DNA of 64,000 bases, taken from an uncultured Pelagibacteraceae bacterium. GTDB taxonomy: Bacteria > Pseudomonadota > Alphaproteobacteria > Pelagibacterales > Pelagibacteraceae. The translations under genes and the position numbers were made by a program. The number at the start of each line of letters is the position of its first letter. Position 1 is the first letter of the stretch. The stretch covers positions 1 through 64,000 of the forward strand of contig CACHYX010000002.1 in NCBI GenBank assembly GCA_902584225.1, read 5' to 3'. Under the pieces are notes generated by a model. The model did no database searches, was not told the DNA's origin, and saw only the letters and a list, made by a program, of their open reading frames with translations. Positions 61,828 through 64,000 of the stretch are shown piece by piece.

Positions 61828-63584
61828 TTAAACTTGGCATTCATTGTTGTATGACTTCCACTTGTTCCTACAACATAATGTGATTGTGCTCTTGGTAAAA
61901 TTTTTTCAAAATAATATTTTCCTGTATTTATCTTATCCTCATAAAAATCTTTATTTGAACCCTGTTTTTCAAAACTTACTTTTAATGTTTTAATCCAAGC
62001 AAATGCTAAAGCTGTGTAGCCTAAGACCTTTAAATAATCGTTACATGCTGCGCTAGCATCATCTTTATTTGAATTCATTTTATCCCTCATCCACTTTGTA
62101 AAAGATACCAGGATTTCTTTATACTTTTCAAAAATATTCAAAAAATTTTCTAAGTTTTTTTCATCTTTATAATTTTTAATCTCACTATCCATTGATTTTA
62201 TAAAGTTTTCGAATACCCCTTCTGAAGAAATCTTTCTGTAAACTAGATCAATCGCTTGAACAGAGTTTGTGCCTTCATATATTGGAGTTATTCTATTGTC
62301 TCTAAATAATTGTTCAATACCTTGATCTTTTGTATAACCATACCCACCAAAAACCTGAATTGCGTCATTAGTAATTTCTACTCCATTATCTGTAAAGAAT
62401 GATTTTATAACCGGAGTAAGTAAAGCAACCATATTTGAAGCATGATTTCTCACATCCTTATCGTCGTGGGATAAACTCACATCAATTTGTTGAGACAGCC
62501 AAAAAGCAAAAGACCTTTGACCCTCTATAATTGATTTCATATTCATTAAGCTTCTTCTAATGTCCGCATGTTTGATGATCAAATCTGTTTCACCATTTGT
62601 ACTGTTATTTGCTTTTCCTTGTTTTCTTTCTTTTGAATACGCTACAGCATTTTGATAAGCTGTTTCTGCAATTCCTAAGCCTTGAACACCAACTACAATT
62701 CTCTCTAAATTCATCATTGTGAACATAGAGCTTAGTCCTTTGTTTTCAGGTCCAATCATTATACCTTTTGAATTTTCAAAGTTTAAAACACAAGTTGGTG
62801 AACCTTTTATTCCCATCTTGCTCTCAATTGAGTTGGTACTAACACCATTTCTAGAACCTACAGACCCATCATCATTGACCTCAAATTTTGGTACAAGAAA
62901 TAAACTTATTCCCTTTGTTCCTTTTGGTGCATCTGTTGTTCTTGCTAGAACTAAATGAATTATATTTTCCGTTAAATCATGGTCCCCAGAAGTAATAAAA
63001 ATTTTTTGTCCGGTTATTTCATAGGTTCCATTGCCTTTTGGAACTGCTTTTGTTTTTAATAAGCCTAAATCGGTTCCACACTGTGGTTCAGTCAAACACA
63101 TTGTCCCACTCCATTTACCTTCAACAATTTTTGGAAGAAATTTATCTTTTATGCTTTGTTCAGCATGAGTAAGTATACAATTATAAGCGCCAATACTAAG
63201 TTCACTATATAATTTAAATGCTAAACTTGACGATGACAGCATTTCCTCAAAAAAAGTACTTACTGTTTTTGGAATACCTTGACCCCCATATTTGGGATCG
63301 CAAGAAAGAGATGTCCAACCATCCTCTATAAATTTTTTATAAACTTCTTTGTAGCCTGGAGGTGTTCTGACAACACCATTTTCATATACACATGGGTTTT
63401 CATCACCCGATTTAGCTAATGGTAAAATTAAATCTTGATTTATTTTTGCTGCTTCCTCTAATATTCCTTTAACAAGTTCCGAATTAATTTCTTTGTATTT
63501 TTCAATTTCTTTATATCTTTGATTATCTTTAAGATTATCAAAGAGGAACATCATTTCTTCAACTGGTGCAGTATAAATAGTCAT
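61824..63584 (-). CDS. dmdC: Acyl-CoA dehydrogenase, probable methylmercaptopropionyl-CoA dehydrogenase
   Basis: A 586-residue FAD acyl-CoA dehydrogenase of the long form with a C-terminal extension, as in DmdC. FAD and substrate motifs include MCLTEPQCGTDLGLLKTKA, ITSGDHDLTEN and MMNLERIVVGVQGLGIAE. QVFGGYGYTKDQGIEQLFRD and the catalytic Glu in TPIYEGTNSVQAIDLVYRK follow. It is the first gene of the four-gene dmd operon, starting 34 bases after leuB and overlapping dmdB by four bases. It would form methylthioacryloyl-CoA. The family assignment is strong; the substrate depends on context. Confidence 0.83.
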   Translation of the reverse strand: MTIYTAPVEEMMFLFDNLKDNQRYKEIEKYKEINSELVKGILEEAAKINQDLILPLAKSGDENPCVYENGVVRTPPGYKEVYKKFIEDGWTSLSCDPKYGGQGIPKTVSTFFEEMLSSSSLAFKLYSELSIGAYNCILTHAEQSIKDKFLPKIVEGKWSGTMCLTEPQCGTDLGLLKTKAVPKGNGTYEITGQKIFITSGDHDLTENIIHLVLARTTDAPKGTKGISLFLVPKFEVNDDGSVGSRNGVSTNSIESKMGIKGSPTCVLNFENSKGIMIGPENKGLSSMFTMMNLERIVVGVQGLGIAETAYQNAVAYSKERKQGKANNSTNGETDLIIKHADIRRSLMNMKSIIEGQRSFAFWLSQQIDVSLSHDDKDVRNHASNMVALLTPVIKSFFTDNGVEITNDAIQVFGGYGYTKDQGIEQLFRDNRITPIYEGTNSVQAIDLVYRKISSEGVFENFIKSMDSEIKNYKDEKNLENFLNIFEKYKEILVSFTKWMRDKMNSNKDDASAACNDYLKVLGYTALAFAWIKTLKVSFEKQGSNKDFYEDKINTGKYYFEKILPRAQSHYVVGTSGSHTTMNAKFN

Positions 63585-63618
63585 ATTTTTTCTAATTATC
63601 TAGGGTAAGTTAATTTAT

Positions 63619-64000
63619 TTATTTTTGCAAACACGCAATAATCGCATCTCCCATCTCTGAAGTAGAAACTTCTTTTTTTCCCTTAGAAATAATATCTTTT
63701 GTCCTTAATCCATCATCCAATACCTTTTGAACTGCGTTATCTAAAGCTTTAGACTCCTTATCTAAATTTAGAGAGTATTTTAATGCCATTGAGAAGCTTA
63801 GTATAGTTGCAATAGGATTTGCAATTCCTTTGCCAGTTATATCAGGAGCTGAACCATGCACAGGTTCATACATCGATCTCATATTTCCATCTTTGTCTTT
63901 AGCTCCTAATGATGCAGATGGTAATAAACCTAAAGAGCCTGTCAACATTGCAGCTTCGTCTGATAGGATATCTCCAAATAAATTATCAGTTACGATTACA
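63619..64000 (-). CDS. leuB: 3-isopropylmalate dehydrogenase, C-terminal part (5' end outside window)
   Basis: Oxidative decarboxylation step of leucine synthesis. The minus-strand frame is open to the window edge and reads [24 protein letters not shown], where the [13 protein letters not shown] segment carries metal- and substrate-binding aspartates of Leu[27 protein letters not shown] follows with the NAD-binding region. About 127 residues are present; the first two thirds lie beyond 64000. The Met coded at 63946-63948 is internal. It is upstream of dmdC on the same strand with a 34-base gap. Confidence 0.95.
   Translation of the reverse strand, partial: VIVTDNLFGDILSDEAAMLTGSLGLLPSASLGAKDKDGNMRSMYEPVHGSAPDITGKGIANPIATILSFSMALKYSLNLDKESKALDNAVQKVLDDGLRTKDIISKGKKEVSTSEMGDAIIACLQK

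Overview
The window looks like a chromosomal segment of a SAR11 marine alphaproteobacterium (Candidatus Pelagibacter or a close relative). The evidence is very low G+C (about 30% by eye), lysine- and isoleucine-rich proteins, almost no intergenic DNA, convergent genes separated by one base or overlapping, a ChvG/ChvI-type two-component pair, RegA, class I lysyl-tRNA synthetase, a SAM-II riboswitch before metX, and a DMSP demethylation gene set. I count 62 genes. Both ends are partial (gpmA at the left, leuB at the right). No stretch without a gene reaches 300 bases; the longest gaps are 10958-11131 and 24943-25120, and both hold regulatory signals. I saw no tRNA, rRNA, CRISPR array, insertion sequence or prophage.

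Layout. 1-8852: end of gpmA, then a minus-strand run: murU- and amgK-like sugar recycling genes, tsaE, ahcY, chvG, chvI, polA. 8903-10404 (+): an ABC ATPase without its permease, and bioY. 10397-10957 (-): regA. 11132-14247 (+): a polyamine operon (ornithine decarboxylase-like, deoxyhypusine synthase-like, ureohydrolase). 14244-17738 (-): queuosine-precursor transporter, rpmB, pyrD, lysS. 17823-22968 (+): trkH, an AmpG-like permease, an SH3/NlpC-P60 peptidase and a TPR-sulfotransferase. 22970-24942 (-): tyrA, broken by one in-frame stop, and hisC. 25121-34080 (+): metX-metW-gloB, rplU-rpmA-obgE-proB-proA-nadD-rsfS-ctp-rppH. 34082-64000 is one 30-kb minus-strand array. In transcription order it is leuB, dmdC, dmdB, an alpha/beta hydrolase, dmdA, asd, sdhCDAB, mmsA, mdh, sucCDAB, lpd, a three-gene accessory operon (Fe/2OG dioxygenase, methyltransferase, EgtD), priA and atpHAGDC.

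How the genes fit together. Much of the window concerns reduced sulfur, methyl groups and the TCA cycle. DmdA, DmdB and DmdC would take DMSP through methylmercaptopropionate to its CoA thioester and then oxidise it, eventually yielding methanethiol. Asd and MetX supply the homoserine branch whose acetylated product can capture that sulfur. AhcY clears S-adenosylhomocysteine, and metX is under a SAM-sensing riboswitch. The Sdh, Suc, Mdh and Atp blocks carry carbon and energy flow.

The points I rate highest are these. First, the tightly coupled PhyH-methyltransferase-EgtD operon at 41001-43836, with no EgtB partner and mosaic base composition; it is a candidate uncharacterised betaine-type pathway. 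Second, the apparent loss of both heme b axial histidines in SdhC and SdhD. Third, the in-frame TAA in tyrA at the conserved Glu of its HPIAGSE motif. Fourth, the dmd cluster carrying an alpha/beta hydrolase in the place where a lyase or hydratase might be expected. Fifth, a dispersed but coherent set of peptidoglycan recycling genes. Sixth, a polyamine operon using a deoxyhypusine synthase homologue.
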